Source: Candidatus Melainabacteria bacterium (GTDB taxonomy: Bacteria; Cyanobacteriota; Vampirovibrionia; Obscuribacterales; Obscuribacteraceae). Taken from it: 51,124 bases of DNA. A program made the translations under genes and the position numbers. The stretch is taken from contig JADYYD010000205.1 in assembly GCA_020853845.1 (NCBI GenBank), forward strand, positions 1-51,124, written 5' to 3'. The notes under the pieces were generated by a model. That model worked only from the letters and a program-made list of their open reading frames with translations. It had not been told where the DNA came from and ran no database searches. Shown in pieces: positions 1-8,530 of this stretch. The stretch's first letter is position 1, and every line of letters begins with the position of its first letter.

Positions 1-937
1 GCCAGTCGAGGAAAATCTTGGCGCGGCTCGTATCCAATGCGTAGTGATCGTCGACGTGATCGATCATCCATGGCTTGATAAAGCTGTTGCCCAGCTTGTC
101 CTGGACCCATGCTCCGGCCTTCGCTAGCGGCTTCGGTATCGGGCTTATGAAAGACTCTTCGTGAAAGAGCAACTGCGTTATCATCTCTTGCAACTCGCCA
201 TAAGAAAGAGTTTCCTCTTCTCCCAACAAAAGCGTCAGAGGGTCAGGCAATTGCTTCCTGTTTTCGTAGATGGCGACGCAAGCGTCAACGAGGTCATCCA
301 TGTGGAGAAACGACTGTCCGACATTGGTGTCGCCCGGATAAAGAATGCTGGTGATTTCGTTTTCGTAAATGCGCTTTATTTGATTGGCGATAGGAATCGA
401 GTGGCAGCGGTCGTCGTAAACTCCGGCGATGCGCAGATTGACGATGGGAATCCGCGCATCGAAATCCGCTATCAATTTTTCCGTCTTAATTTTCGATTCA
501 GGGTATGCCCAACTGCCTTCCAAAGGCGACTCTTCGGTGATGATTTCGCCCGGGGAAACTGGTTTGTGGACCAGCATCGTGCTGGAGAAAACAAATTGCT
601 CTACTTCGAAACGCTGTAGTTCTCTCAAAAGACGACCAGTGCCTTCTACGGTCACTTTGTCGTATTTCTCAGTCGATTCGTCGGAGAAGCTGTAATAGGC
701 GGCAAAATGGAACACCGAGGCGATTTTTCTGCCATAGCGAAACTCGACGATATGCAGTGCATTTTGCACGCTTTCGTCGGAGGTAATGTCCACGAACAGC
801 CAATCGACGTCCTTGGGCGGGAATGGCGGACCTTCATTATCGAATCCGATTATGGTGCAGCGTTCGTGCAGCGCCTTGGCCAGCGCCCTGCCGATGCGAC
901 CGCTGCTGCCTGTTATAAGTACAATATCTTTCTTCAT
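1..937 (-). CDS. NAD-dependent epimerase/dehydratase (extended SDR), C-terminus cut by window edge
   Basis: About 312 residues are visible, read leftwards from an ATG at 937; the 3' end lies outside the window. The N-terminus has the Rossmann nucleotide-binding motif GSSGRIG (about residues 10-16) and a later YPESK segment that fits the catalytic YxxxK of extended short-chain dehydrogenases. Such enzymes epimerise, dehydrate or reduce nucleotide sugars or related carbonyl substrates in the cytoplasm, using bound NAD(P). The substrate cannot be told from the sequence. No partner gene is visible downstream because the window ends. The family call is firm; the specific reaction is not. Confidence 0.85.
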   Translation of the reverse strand, partial: MKKDIVLITGSSGRIGRALAKALHERCTIIGFDNEGPPFPPKDVDWLFVDITSDESVQNALHIVEFRYGRKIASVFHFAAYYSFSDESTEKYDKVTVEGTGRLLRELQRFEVEQFVFSSTMLVHKPVSPGEIITEESPLEGSWAYPESKIKTEKLIADFDARIPIVNLRIAGVYDDRCHSIPIANQIKRIYENEITSILYPGDTNVGQSFLHMDDLVDACVAIYENRKQLPDPLTLLLGEEETLSYGELQEMITQLLFHEESFISPIPKPLAKAGAWVQDKLGNSFIKPWMIDHVDDHYALDTSRAKIFLDW

Positions 938-1065
938 GCTTTCACCTGGCGCCTGAATTGCCTGCCCTTTGCCGATTTGCTGGTTGTGACCGGCAAGGAG
1001 CGTCAAGCGTTCCCAGTGTGAAAGCTATTTTGCAATTAATTCGAAAGTTTGAGCCCGATCGAAGG

Positions 1066-1323
1066 CTATTTGGCAGCTTTTGCCGCGTTAGCATGAGCCT
1101 TCAGCTCTCTAACATCTCTGGCAATGGTGCCGATATCCTGTCTGAGTTGATGAATTTCTTGACTGACGGCATCCAAGTGCGACTTGATGTCGAATGGAGC
1201 AAGGAAATAGTTCACAACGACAAGCAAAAGAATGAGAACTACAAAATTGCCGCCAAATATAAGTACGAATTCCTTGATCTGATCAAAGGCGCCAGATGCT
1301 TTATTTCCAGTTTCAGCCGACAT
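1066..1323 (-). CDS. small single-pass membrane protein with coiled coil
   Basis: This 85-residue protein has one strongly hydrophobic segment (about residues 22-41). A charged heptad-like helix follows (about 45-75, HLDAVSQEIHQLRQDIGTI), which should form a coiled coil. The last residues are rich in Ala and Lys. It lies between the epimerase and the 758-residue kinase, all on the minus strand, but gaps of about 130 bp and 46 bp make operon membership uncertain. No family was recognised. It could be a membrane-tethered oligomerisation or scaffold protein, which is inference from shape only. Confidence 0.65.
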   Translation of the reverse strand: MSAETGNKASGAFDQIKEFVLIFGGNFVVLILLLVVVNYFLAPFDIKSHLDAVSQEIHQLRQDIGTIARDVRELKAHANAAKAAK

Positions 1324-1369
1324 CCCTAAAGCCCCGTGAATGTTGTTTTGGTAAACGTGATGCCTGCTG

Positions 1370-3646
1370 TCAATGCTTTTTGTCCGCCGAGCGCTTGTTC
1401 GGTTTTAGCTGAAGAACTTCGGCATAAGACAGCGTAATGTTTTCATCGCCGGACCAATTGTACAACCTGACTATAAGGAGGTTTTTGTATCGTGTAAGGC
1501 TAAGCTCGCCTTGAATAGAGGACTTCGCTTTGGATTCGGAGCCGCCTTTTGAAGAATTATCGGCAACATAATTGGAATTGGTGCCAGTGAGGTTGAAAGT
1601 TGCAGATGACGTGTTGTCCGAAAGAACGCCGGAGACTGTCCCTTTCCAGATTGCCCTGGTGGGTAAAACCGCCATGGTGATGTCACCGAAAACTCGGTCG
1701 CCTTCCTGCTTCAGAGACAAATGCATGTTCGAATCCGTCTTCTTGTAAGGCGAGATCCAGGTGCCGGCGAAGGATGCATTGGCGTTGGGGTCGCTTGTCG
1801 GGTCGATTAAACGCTCGTTCCAGATTTCGGAAATATTGGTTTGGATGCGCGCGCCATTGAGGTAATCTTTGTCGGCGAAATATAGGTTGGTCAAAGACTG
1901 AAGATATTGCTTTGCTTCAGCTTCCGGAAAATGAGTCGTCTCGGAACGCAGCAAAAATAGGTCGTTTACTTTGTTGAACAAGAGTTTCGCTTCTTCCGAG
2001 TGTTCGCGATAGTCGTCAGCCAAAACCGTTGCAAGCTGACCGTTTGCCTCGAAGTAATAGCGATTCAAAAACGGAAGCTTGTGCGAGCCGAGCGCTGAAA
2101 TGATTTCTTCGGTCGACTTCGCACTGTTTTTGTCGAGATACTCATTGAAGATGGCGAGCGACTTTCGCAAATTCTCCTGTACAACATTCATATCCTTATC
2201 CCGCTGCCCTTCATCGACTTGCGGGGACAAGAGATTTTTTTGATAGAGAGCCATTGCTGTTTTCAGCATACTGACCGCATGCGGCAAAGTTTTCGAGGCG
2301 CGCTTTGTTACGTGCTCCGCGCGCTGCGCGTATTTCACGGCTTCATCGTAGCGCTGATCGTCAAGTTCTTTCTCGCTTAGTTTCCACAATTCATCCAGCT
2401 TGAGCGAGGTGTCGGCTACGGCTAACTCCGGTGTTTGTGCAGAAGGTCCCTCTGAGAAATTCGATATCATCGTGCCGCAAACCAGCATGGAAAGACCGAT
2501 TGCGGTGGTGATTGCAATGCCCGCGACGTTGAAGCGAGATTTCTCTTTGATCGGCTCCGTCTTGCGCGGCTCTGAATCAAACTCTAATTCAGACGGTAAA
2601 TCATCCCAGCTCGTCAGTTTCGCCAGATCTTTTCCCAACTCTCTTGCGGTGTGATAGCGCGCCTCCGGCTGTTTCATCAAAGTCGTTTCAATCGTAGAGG
2701 CAAGAATCTCAGCCGCCTTCAACTTAGGAACATTGGCTCTCACTCGTGGAGCCGGTTCATGAATATGTTTGTAAAGAGTGTCGAGCGCAGTCTCGCCCTT
2801 GAAAGGCACACCGCCGGTGATGGCTTCGAACATCACGCATCCGAGCGAATAGATATCGCTGCGTGTATCGACAGGCAGTGCTCGACACTGCTCAGGGCTC
2901 ATGTAGAAAGGACTTCCTATCACTTGCCCTGTGTGCGTCAGGTGCAATGAAGTTTCATCGATATCGGCAAGCGACTTGGCGATACCGAAGTCCAGAAGCT
3001 TGACGCCCAATTTTTCTTTAGCGTCTGTGTAGAGCATGATATTGCTGGGCTTGATGTCTCGATGCACGACGCCGCGTCTGTGCGCGTGCGCCAATCCTTT
3101 AGCCACCTGGACAAATATGTCTGCAAATTCGTTCAACGAGAGTTTGGCGCGTTTTTTCAACAGTTGCGCCAGAGTCTGCCCGCGCATGTATTCCATGACA
3201 ATGAAAGGTCGCCCGTCTTCTGTGACGCCGGAATCGTAAACGGCAGCCAGGTTTTCATGCGCCATTGCTGAGGCGGCGGCAACTTCCTTCTGAAAACGCT
3301 CCAGCACACTGTCCATATTCGCCAGGTCGCGATCCAGCACTTTGACCGCTACTTCTTTGTTGTCCCTCAAATCTCGAGCTTTGTAGACGGAAGCCATGCC
3401 GCCCTGACCGGCCAGACCGAGCAGTTCGTATCGTCCGTTTATGACAGCAAATGTGAGCGCGTCGGCAGCCTTTTTCTTCTTCGATGACGTGCGTTTTGCA
3501 TCTTTCTCGAGCAGCAAAGTTTCATCCGCGCCGTCCACCTCACACTCATCCTCCTCGTCGCCGCCGAGACCAGCGACATTTCGAGAGACGACAATGTCGA
3601 CTTTCTTGGTGGTTTCGTCGTGTAATTTGGATTCTCTCTTTATCAA
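1370..3646 (-). CDS. transmembrane Hanks-type Ser/Thr protein kinase with large C-terminal extracytoplasmic region
   Basis: The 758-residue protein has a charged N-terminal arm and then a complete kinase domain at about 72-345. Visible motifs are the glycine loop GLAGQGGMASV (77-87), VAVKV with K102, HRDIKPSN with D197, DFG at 219-221, and SPEQ followed by DIYSLG. It should therefore be catalytically active on Ser/Thr of cytoplasmic proteins. One membrane helix (about 374-394) leads to a long helical region and a beta-rich tail beginning near FAGTWISPYKK, resembling a ligand-binding or extracytoplasmic sensor domain. The start is a TTG at 3646 with GAGG about 8 nt upstream; no in-frame ATG precedes the kinase domain. 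No cognate substrate is adjacent. Confidence 0.92.
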   Translation of the reverse strand: MIKRESKLHDETTKKVDIVVSRNVAGLGGDEEDECEVDGADETLLLEKDAKRTSSKKKKAADALTFAVINGRYELLGLAGQGGMASVYKARDLRDNKEVAVKVLDRDLANMDSVLERFQKEVAAASAMAHENLAAVYDSGVTEDGRPFIVMEYMRGQTLAQLLKKRAKLSLNEFADIFVQVAKGLAHAHRRGVVHRDIKPSNIMLYTDAKEKLGVKLLDFGIAKSLADIDETSLHLTHTGQVIGSPFYMSPEQCRALPVDTRSDIYSLGCVMFEAITGGVPFKGETALDTLYKHIHEPAPRVRANVPKLKAAEILASTIETTLMKQPEARYHTARELGKDLAKLTSWDDLPSELEFDSEPRKTEPIKEKSRFNVAGIAITTAIGLSMLVCGTMISNFSEGPSAQTPELAVADTSLKLDELWKLSEKELDDQRYDEAVKYAQRAEHVTKRASKTLPHAVSMLKTAMALYQKNLLSPQVDEGQRDKDMNVVQENLRKSLAIFNEYLDKNSAKSTEEIISALGSHKLPFLNRYYFEANGQLATVLADDYREHSEEAKLLFNKVNDLFLLRSETTHFPEAEAKQYLQSLTNLYFADKDYLNGARIQTNISEIWNERLIDPTSDPNANASFAGTWISPYKKTDSNMHLSLKQEGDRVFGDITMAVLPTRAIWKGTVSGVLSDNTSSATFNLTGTNSNYVADNSSKGGSESKAKSSIQGELSLTRYKNLLIVRLYNWSGDENITLSYAEVLQLKPNKRSADKKH

Positions 3647-3982
3647 GGAAAGCCTCGTTATTGAGGAATACCGAATTTGCCGGAGACAAATTCAACTTAC
3701 AAGATTTCCTGGTGCACTGCTTGAGCTTTCGCTACTCTATCAAAGTCATTGTTGTTGTCCTCAGGAGGACCGCTGAGTAGGACCTGGGATTTACCCCAGT
3801 TCGCCGAAGAGGGCACTCGCGCATAATGGCTGTAAGGGCACGCTGGTGTCGAGAAAGCACACGGCAATACCCTACTGTGATACCCAATCGAAAGATTAAT
3901 TCCACGGCGCCAGCTCATTTTGCGTCCTTATTTGAACGCGCGCCCTTCCTGTGAATCCTTCAAGTCGAGACCGAGAGCCAGT
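3647..3982. other. divergent intergenic region between kinase and DUF2157 gene
   Basis: About 336 bp separate the start of the minus-strand kinase from the plus-strand membrane protein. Short open frames exist here but have no ribosome site and no protein-like composition. I see no convincing promoter consensus or hairpin; the region presumably holds the promoters of both genes. Confidence 0.5.
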
Positions 3983-5281
3983 ATGCAGCAATTTATCCCC
4001 AGCCCGAACCTGCAAACCCCGATCCCCAGGGCACGCTACGAGTTTCTCAAAAACGAAATTTCCCGCTGGCAGGAAGAGAACATCCTCAACAGGGCGCAGG
4101 CGGAAGAAATTCTGTCCAGATATTCTCTTGAAGGCGGCAGGCAGCATGGATTTCTGGTCTTGCTTTTCACTGGCGGTTTTGTAGTGGCCGCAGGCATTCT
4201 GCTGCTCATTTCTTCCAACTGGCAAGGCGTATCCGTGCAGGTCAAAGGGCTGGCAATTCTCGCCATGATGCTAAGCTCCTGCATTGCTGCGTTTCGCCTA
4301 AAAGGCAAATCTCCTCTCAAAACTATCGCATCTGAGACGCTTGTTTTTCTTGCCTGCACTCTTTTTGGCGGCGCCGCAATTTTGATTTCGCAGCACTTTC
4401 ATATCACCGGAAACCAACCTGAGCTTATGCTCTGGTCCCTTGGAATAGTTCCTTTGATCCTGCTGTTCCGTTCGTATCCATCTGCCATTTTGTGCGCCGG
4501 AATCACTTTCTATTGTGTTATGCAGCGTCAGAGCAATTCCACGCCCTGCGATTTACTGCTTCCCTTATGCATCGCAAGCTCGCTTGTCTGCGCTTATTTC
4601 ACGCGCAGCCAGGTGGCTCTGGTAGCCAGTCTTGTTTCTCTCGTCATAACCATCGATTTCCACAACAACAAAGTCGATGAATTTGTCGTGCTATTTTTTG
4701 GACTGAGCTGCTTCATCATGCATCTTTTCCATGACTACAGCAAACGCTGGCAGGTTATGGCAATGCCTTATCTTCTCGTTTCACACGCGTGCGTTCTAGG
4801 TTCGCTGGCGTTGCTGCTCAGCGAGTACTCATCCAGCTACTTTTTCGAGAAAGTTTCGCTGGTGCGCGTGCAAGTCGGCGCCTTGCTTACACTGGGTCTA
4901 CTTACTTGCCTCATCAAATCACCGGCAAGCAAAAGCATCTGGTCAATCATCGCCGGGGTGGCAACAATGGGCGCCGTCTGCCTCTTCTGCTGCTGTGGCG
5001 GCGGCGAAGATAAAGTCGTCACCTACGGCACATTCTTGATCGCTAATCTTTTTTACCTGTTCTATTTCGCATCATCAGTAGAGAACCGCTTCATTCAATT
5101 CTTACCGGTTGCCTCACTTACTATTTTTGCATTGAGTTTTATTGCCGGTGCACCCGGAGGAGCCTTAACCGGCTCTGGGATTGCATTTGGAGTGGGCCTC
5201 GTTCTGATGATTTGCTCTTTTACTGCTCTTGCTAAATCCATGAGCCATGTGAGGGCGGTTTCAGAGCGGAGACTCCAGTAA
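3983..5281 (+). CDS. DUF2157 polytopic membrane protein
   Basis: The 432-residue protein starts with a soluble helical segment (LKNEISRWQEENILNRAQAE) typical of DUF2157. Roughly ten or more hydrophobic segments follow. ATG at 3983 is preferred over an upstream in-frame TTG at 3920 because the DUF2157 region begins just after it. The next gene encodes a GDYXXLXY protein 21 bp downstream, and this pairing is common in bacteria, so the two probably form one operon and perhaps one complex. The biochemical function of DUF2157 is not established. Confidence 0.8.
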   Translation: MQQFIPSPNLQTPIPRARYEFLKNEISRWQEENILNRAQAEEILSRYSLEGGRQHGFLVLLFTGGFVVAAGILLLISSNWQGVSVQVKGLAILAMMLSSCIAAFRLKGKSPLKTIASETLVFLACTLFGGAAILISQHFHITGNQPELMLWSLGIVPLILLFRSYPSAILCAGITFYCVMQRQSNSTPCDLLLPLCIASSLVCAYFTRSQVALVASLVSLVITIDFHNNKVDEFVVLFFGLSCFIMHLFHDYSKRWQVMAMPYLLVSHACVLGSLALLLSEYSSSYFFEKVSLVRVQVGALLTLGLLTCLIKSPASKSIWSIIAGVATMGAVCLFCCCGGGEDKVVTYGTFLIANLFYLFYFASSVENRFIQFLPVASLTIFALSFIAGAPGGALTGSGIAFGVGLVLMICSFTALAKSMSHVRAVSERRLQ

Positions 5282-5302
5282 CACACATACGAGGATAAGG
5301 AA

Positions 5303-5935
5303 ATGATGGAAACGAGTTATAAGGAATCAGACTGTAAGGAAATTGACGGGATGAACACAGAGACGTCCCAGATTCAGGACGCGATTGCCATTCCGGTTTC
5401 GCCTCCCAGGCAGCCGGGCGGTGCTAAACGTGCGGCACTCTTAGGATTGATTGTCACAGCGCAAATGGGAGCGCTCTTTGCTTTTGCTTTTCCCTACGCT
5501 CAAACACTTGCCTTTGGGAAGACGGTCACCTTGCAATGCCACAGCTATGACCCGAGAGATATGTTCAAAGGTGATTATGTCGCGATTACATATGATGTCG
5601 GAAACAAAGTCAGCGTCAAAGACTTCAAGGCCGGCGAAACAGCATATCTCACTTTGAAAAAGGACGGGGATTATTGGCGTGCCACCAAAGCGAGCAAGAC
5701 ACTTCCCAAATCCCTGGCTGACAATGAGGCAGTCATGAGAGCAACCGTGAACAACGGCGCGATTTCTCCGCCGTCGATTACGACAGGAATCGAGAAATTC
5801 TATGTTCCCGAAGGAACCGGCAACAACGTCAATTTCGAGAACCTGACCGCCGAAGTCTCTCTTGCCAAAGACGGAATGCCGGTGTTGAAACGATTGTTGT
5901 CGGAAGGCAAGACAGTTGGGATAAACGAGAAATAA
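5303..5935 (+). CDS. GDYXXLXY-family membrane-anchored protein
   Basis: The 210-residue protein has a hydrophilic N-terminus and one membrane helix near residues 47-70. An extracytoplasmic domain follows, containing DPRDMFKGDYVAITYDV, which matches the signature that names the GDYXXLXY family. GAGGA lies 8 nt upstream of the ATG at 5303 and supports that start over the internal ATG at 5352. It is the partner of the DUF2157 protein just upstream. The molecular role is unknown; the conserved pairing suggests a joint membrane function. Confidence 0.8.
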   Translation: MMETSYKESDCKEIDGMNTETSQIQDAIAIPVSPPRQPGGAKRAALLGLIVTAQMGALFAFAFPYAQTLAFGKTVTLQCHSYDPRDMFKGDYVAITYDVGNKVSVKDFKAGETAYLTLKKDGDYWRATKASKTLPKSLADNEAVMRATVNNGAISPPSITTGIEKFYVPEGTGNNVNFENLTAEVSLAKDGMPVLKRLLSEGKTVGINEK

Positions 5936-6106
5936 CAATTTTCCGATAAGGAAAAATGGATACAGGCATTATGTGGCGGCGCCAGGCGTCGCCCTTTTGC
6001 TGTATATATCTCTGGCGCAATTAAGCCGATGGAAGTATCATGTGCCGATTGACGGGGACGTATTTTGGGTTTCCCGGTCGAGGAAAAGGTCGAGGAGAAA
6101 GTCCGG

Positions 6107-6901
6107 ATGCAAAGACAGTTCCTTTATGCTTCTGCAATTTCATTGCTTATCTCTGGCGCGTTATTCGGCGGTCAGGCGGCGACTGCGCAAAAGTATGTTC
6201 AAGGCGGTATCGAGCACAGTCAGAAGTTGGGACCCAGCAAGTATTTGCCGGGCACAGTCTGGAGTGAAACTGAAAAAGACGGCGCCAAAAGCACCTGGAT
6301 TCGCATTCCGGAATGGCTGGCTGGGACCTGGTTTGCCGATACGGAAACCGCCACTCTGCGTCAGGATCTCGTCAGCAACAGAGCTTCCGCTCAGACGCCT
6401 TTCAACTTCAAGGCAAAAAGCAGGTTTTCCTACGGAACACAGCGAGATGGACGAGGCGGCATCTGGCATTATTTGAAACTTCCCTATACTTCCGCCACTG
6501 ATTTCCCTGAATTTGTCGAATACCATCAGGTCTTGAGCAAGGACTTCACCAATCAAAGCGAACAAGCTGTCAGCTTCAGGAGTATGGTGGCAGCGGCGCG
6601 AGTGCAGCGTGCTTCAAAAGAGATCGTTGAAGCGTTTCAGCAAGAGAGCGTCACCAACTACGAACCTGTGCAAGACGACATAATCAAAATGGTCGCTTCC
6701 ACCCGCCGATTCGATGTGGCTGGAAAGCCGCAGATGCAGGCTGACAATGAGGCTCGCATTCACAGAGTAGGAAAGTTTACGCCTATTGCAAAAGAAGGCG
6801 ACGTCGACTTGCAAAAGTCGCTGTACGATTTTTTGAGAAGCCGCAAGATGGAGTATTTGATTCCTGTCGAATTGAAGGCATCGCCAAAGGCGCTTAAATA
6901 G
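6107..6901 (+). CDS. secreted protein of unknown function
   Basis: From the ATG at 6107 (AGGAG about 9 nt upstream) the 264-residue product begins with a classic signal peptide: MQRQF, a hydrophobic core, then a likely cut after QAATA. The mature part is mixed alpha/beta, with a WIRIPEWLAGTWFADTETA segment near its start that recalls lipocalin-like or other beta-barrel folds; this is only a resemblance. No catalytic motif was recognised. It stands alone, facing the convergent isochorismatase gene. Confidence 0.7.
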   Translation: MQRQFLYASAISLLISGALFGGQAATAQKYVQGGIEHSQKLGPSKYLPGTVWSETEKDGAKSTWIRIPEWLAGTWFADTETATLRQDLVSNRASAQTPFNFKAKSRFSYGTQRDGRGGIWHYLKLPYTSATDFPEFVEYHQVLSKDFTNQSEQAVSFRSMVAAARVQRASKEIVEAFQQESVTNYEPVQDDIIKMVASTRRFDVAGKPQMQADNEARIHRVGKFTPIAKEGDVDLQKSLYDFLRSRKMEYLIPVELKASPKALK

Positions 6902-6919
6902 AGCAACTTAAGCGGCAGT

Positions 6920-7519
6920 TCAATCTTTAAGCGCTTTATCGTCGGCAATCACTCGCGCAAATAAATCCGAGAGTGCTGCCATCGTGGCATCATGGACGGT
7001 GCCGGCTGCAATGACGTCATTGCTTTGCACTGTGGGCAGATCGCGGGTGGCGCAGGCGTTTGCAACTACTGTCGTGTGGTACCCGTAGTTCAGCGCCGAC
7101 CGCACCGTTGCGCTTATGCACGCGTGCGTCATAAATCCCACAACGACCAAATCATTCTTGCCGGAGCTCTTTATGCGCTTGTCCAAGTCAGTATCGGCAA
7201 AAGAGTCAGGCAGGTTTTTCTTAATGACCGGCTCAGTGCCGATCGGCTTCACTTCGTCGATAATGTCGACAAACTTTTCGTCCGGATTGAAAAGCGGAGC
7301 CCCTTTGGCGGAAAAATGCTGCACATGGATAATGTTGGTGCCGAGGCTGCGCGCGCGGTAGAGAATGTGCGAAATCTGATCTAGTGCTTTGTCGATGCCT
7401 GAGAGCGGCAGGTTGCCGTCGAGATATTCTCTTTGCGCATCTACAACGATGAGAGTACTGTTCGCCAGGCTCTGATCCTCGTTGTTGAGGTTGAGAAGCT
7501 TTCTAAAAGTTGTCGCCAT
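6920..7519 (-). CDS. isochorismatase-family cysteine hydrolase
   Basis: The 199-residue protein has the expected catalytic triad: D27 in IVVDAQREYLD, a Lys in EPVIKKNLPDSFADTDL (about K101), and C134 in VVGFMTHACISATVRSA. The cis-peptide GFMTHAC loop is typical. Members hydrolyse isochorismate, nicotinamide, N-carbamoylsarcosine or similar amides, and sequence alone does not choose among them. Length fits the family. It ends 18 bp from the convergent secreted-protein gene and lies downstream of the PP2C gene on the same strand, with a gap of about 100 bp. Confidence 0.88.
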   Translation of the reverse strand: MATTFRKLLNLNNEDQSLANSTLIVVDAQREYLDGNLPLSGIDKALDQISHILYRARSLGTNIIHVQHFSAKGAPLFNPDEKFVDIIDEVKPIGTEPVIKKNLPDSFADTDLDKRIKSSGKNDLVVVGFMTHACISATVRSALNYGYHTTVVANACATRDLPTVQSNDVIAAGTVHDATMAALSDLFARVIADDKALKD

Positions 7520-7620
7520 AAATTTTCTCCGGCTGCGAAATCATGCCTGTAGTCCGAGGTGTTGTGCCACCAAGTATGGTGCTCAACCCTTGCTTGCGCT
7601 GAATATTCTACTAGAAAATT

Positions 7621-8430
7621 CTAGCGGTTGACCTGAGCTTTGTCTTCGCTGCTCTTTTCTTTTTTCTTCTTTGACTTTTCTTTTTGCGCGCTGTATTTGA
7701 CAGCAAGAATTGTCACATTGTCCGGTGCGCCTCCGTCCAACGTGGACTTGAGAAGTGCATCGCAAATTTCTTTGGGAGTATCGAGACCCCTCAGCTCATT
7801 GAAAATCGCTTCTTCATCGAGAACCGCAGAGAGTCCGTCGGTCGAAAGAATAATCAGGTCGTCCGGATGAAGCTCGACCGGAGTGCGATCGATTTCCACC
7901 TTGCCTGAATGACCGACGCAGCGGGTCAGATAATGCCGGAAAGGACTGTTCTTGAATTGCTCGGGGGTGAGCTGACCTTTGAGAACCATCTCCATGACCA
8001 CGGAGTGGTCCTGGGTAAGGACTTTTGTGACGCCATCCCGAATTAGATAAGCTCGAGAGTCGCCGACATGGGCTATCTGCAGCGTATTGGCTTCCGTCTG
8101 AACGGCCGCGACGATAGTCGTGCCCATGTTTTGGACCGATTCGTCTTGTGAGGCCGCTGTGAAAACACTTTGATTGGCGTTGGCCACCGCATCCACCAGC
8201 CATTGCTGAACAGCTTCTCGGTCTTCAAAGTCCGGTAAGCCCTCCTTCCACTGGGCTTCGATGGCATCGACCGCCAGCTTGCTGGCGCGGGCGCCTCCTT
8301 TGAGACCGCCCATGCCGTCTGCAACAACAAAAACCCGCATATCCGGGCTGATGTAATAATTGTCTTGGTTCTCGGAACGATGCAGCCCACGGTCAGTTAC
8401 GGCCGCCACGCTCCATGCCAATTTTGTCAT
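7621..8430 (-). CDS. PP2C-type Ser/Thr protein phosphatase
   Basis: The 269-residue protein carries the metal-binding motifs of the bacterial PP2C family in order: SENQDNYYI, VVADGMGG (D38), AHVGDSRAYLIRDG, ILSTDGLSAVLD and GGAPDNVTIL. It removes phosphate from Ser/Thr of proteins and would counter the kinases in this window. The ATG at 8430 has GGGAG nearby and avoids overlap with the preceding gene; the frame stays open for another 99 codons upstream, so a longer form is possible. The C-terminus is Lys-rich. The stop codon sits in a short dyad, CTAGAA-AA-TTCTAG, at 7611-7624. Confidence 0.9.
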   Translation of the reverse strand: MTKLAWSVAAVTDRGLHRSENQDNYYISPDMRVFVVADGMGGLKGGARASKLAVDAIEAQWKEGLPDFEDREAVQQWLVDAVANANQSVFTAASQDESVQNMGTTIVAAVQTEANTLQIAHVGDSRAYLIRDGVTKVLTQDHSVVMEMVLKGQLTPEQFKNSPFRHYLTRCVGHSGKVEIDRTPVELHPDDLIILSTDGLSAVLDEEAIFNELRGLDTPKEICDALLKSTLDGGAPDNVTILAVKYSAQKEKSKKKKEKSSEDKAQVNR

Positions 8431-8530
8431 CAACCAGCTCCCGACGAGTTTCTGCCAGGGCGTCCGCCAAAACGCCTTTTTAGGTTTATTCCCAGAATCA
8501 AAACAAATCCCCTCTCCTGAAAAGTGCCTT

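Noticed and set aside
3697-3918. 73-residue minus-strand frame between the kinase and DUF2157 genes
   Set aside because: It has no ribosome site and unnatural composition, and it lies in a divergent promoter region.
7611-7624. CTAGAA-AA-TTCTAG dyad as a terminator of the PP2C gene
   Set aside because: It is short, AT-rich with a 2-nt loop, overlaps the stop codon and has no U-run, so it is probably chance.
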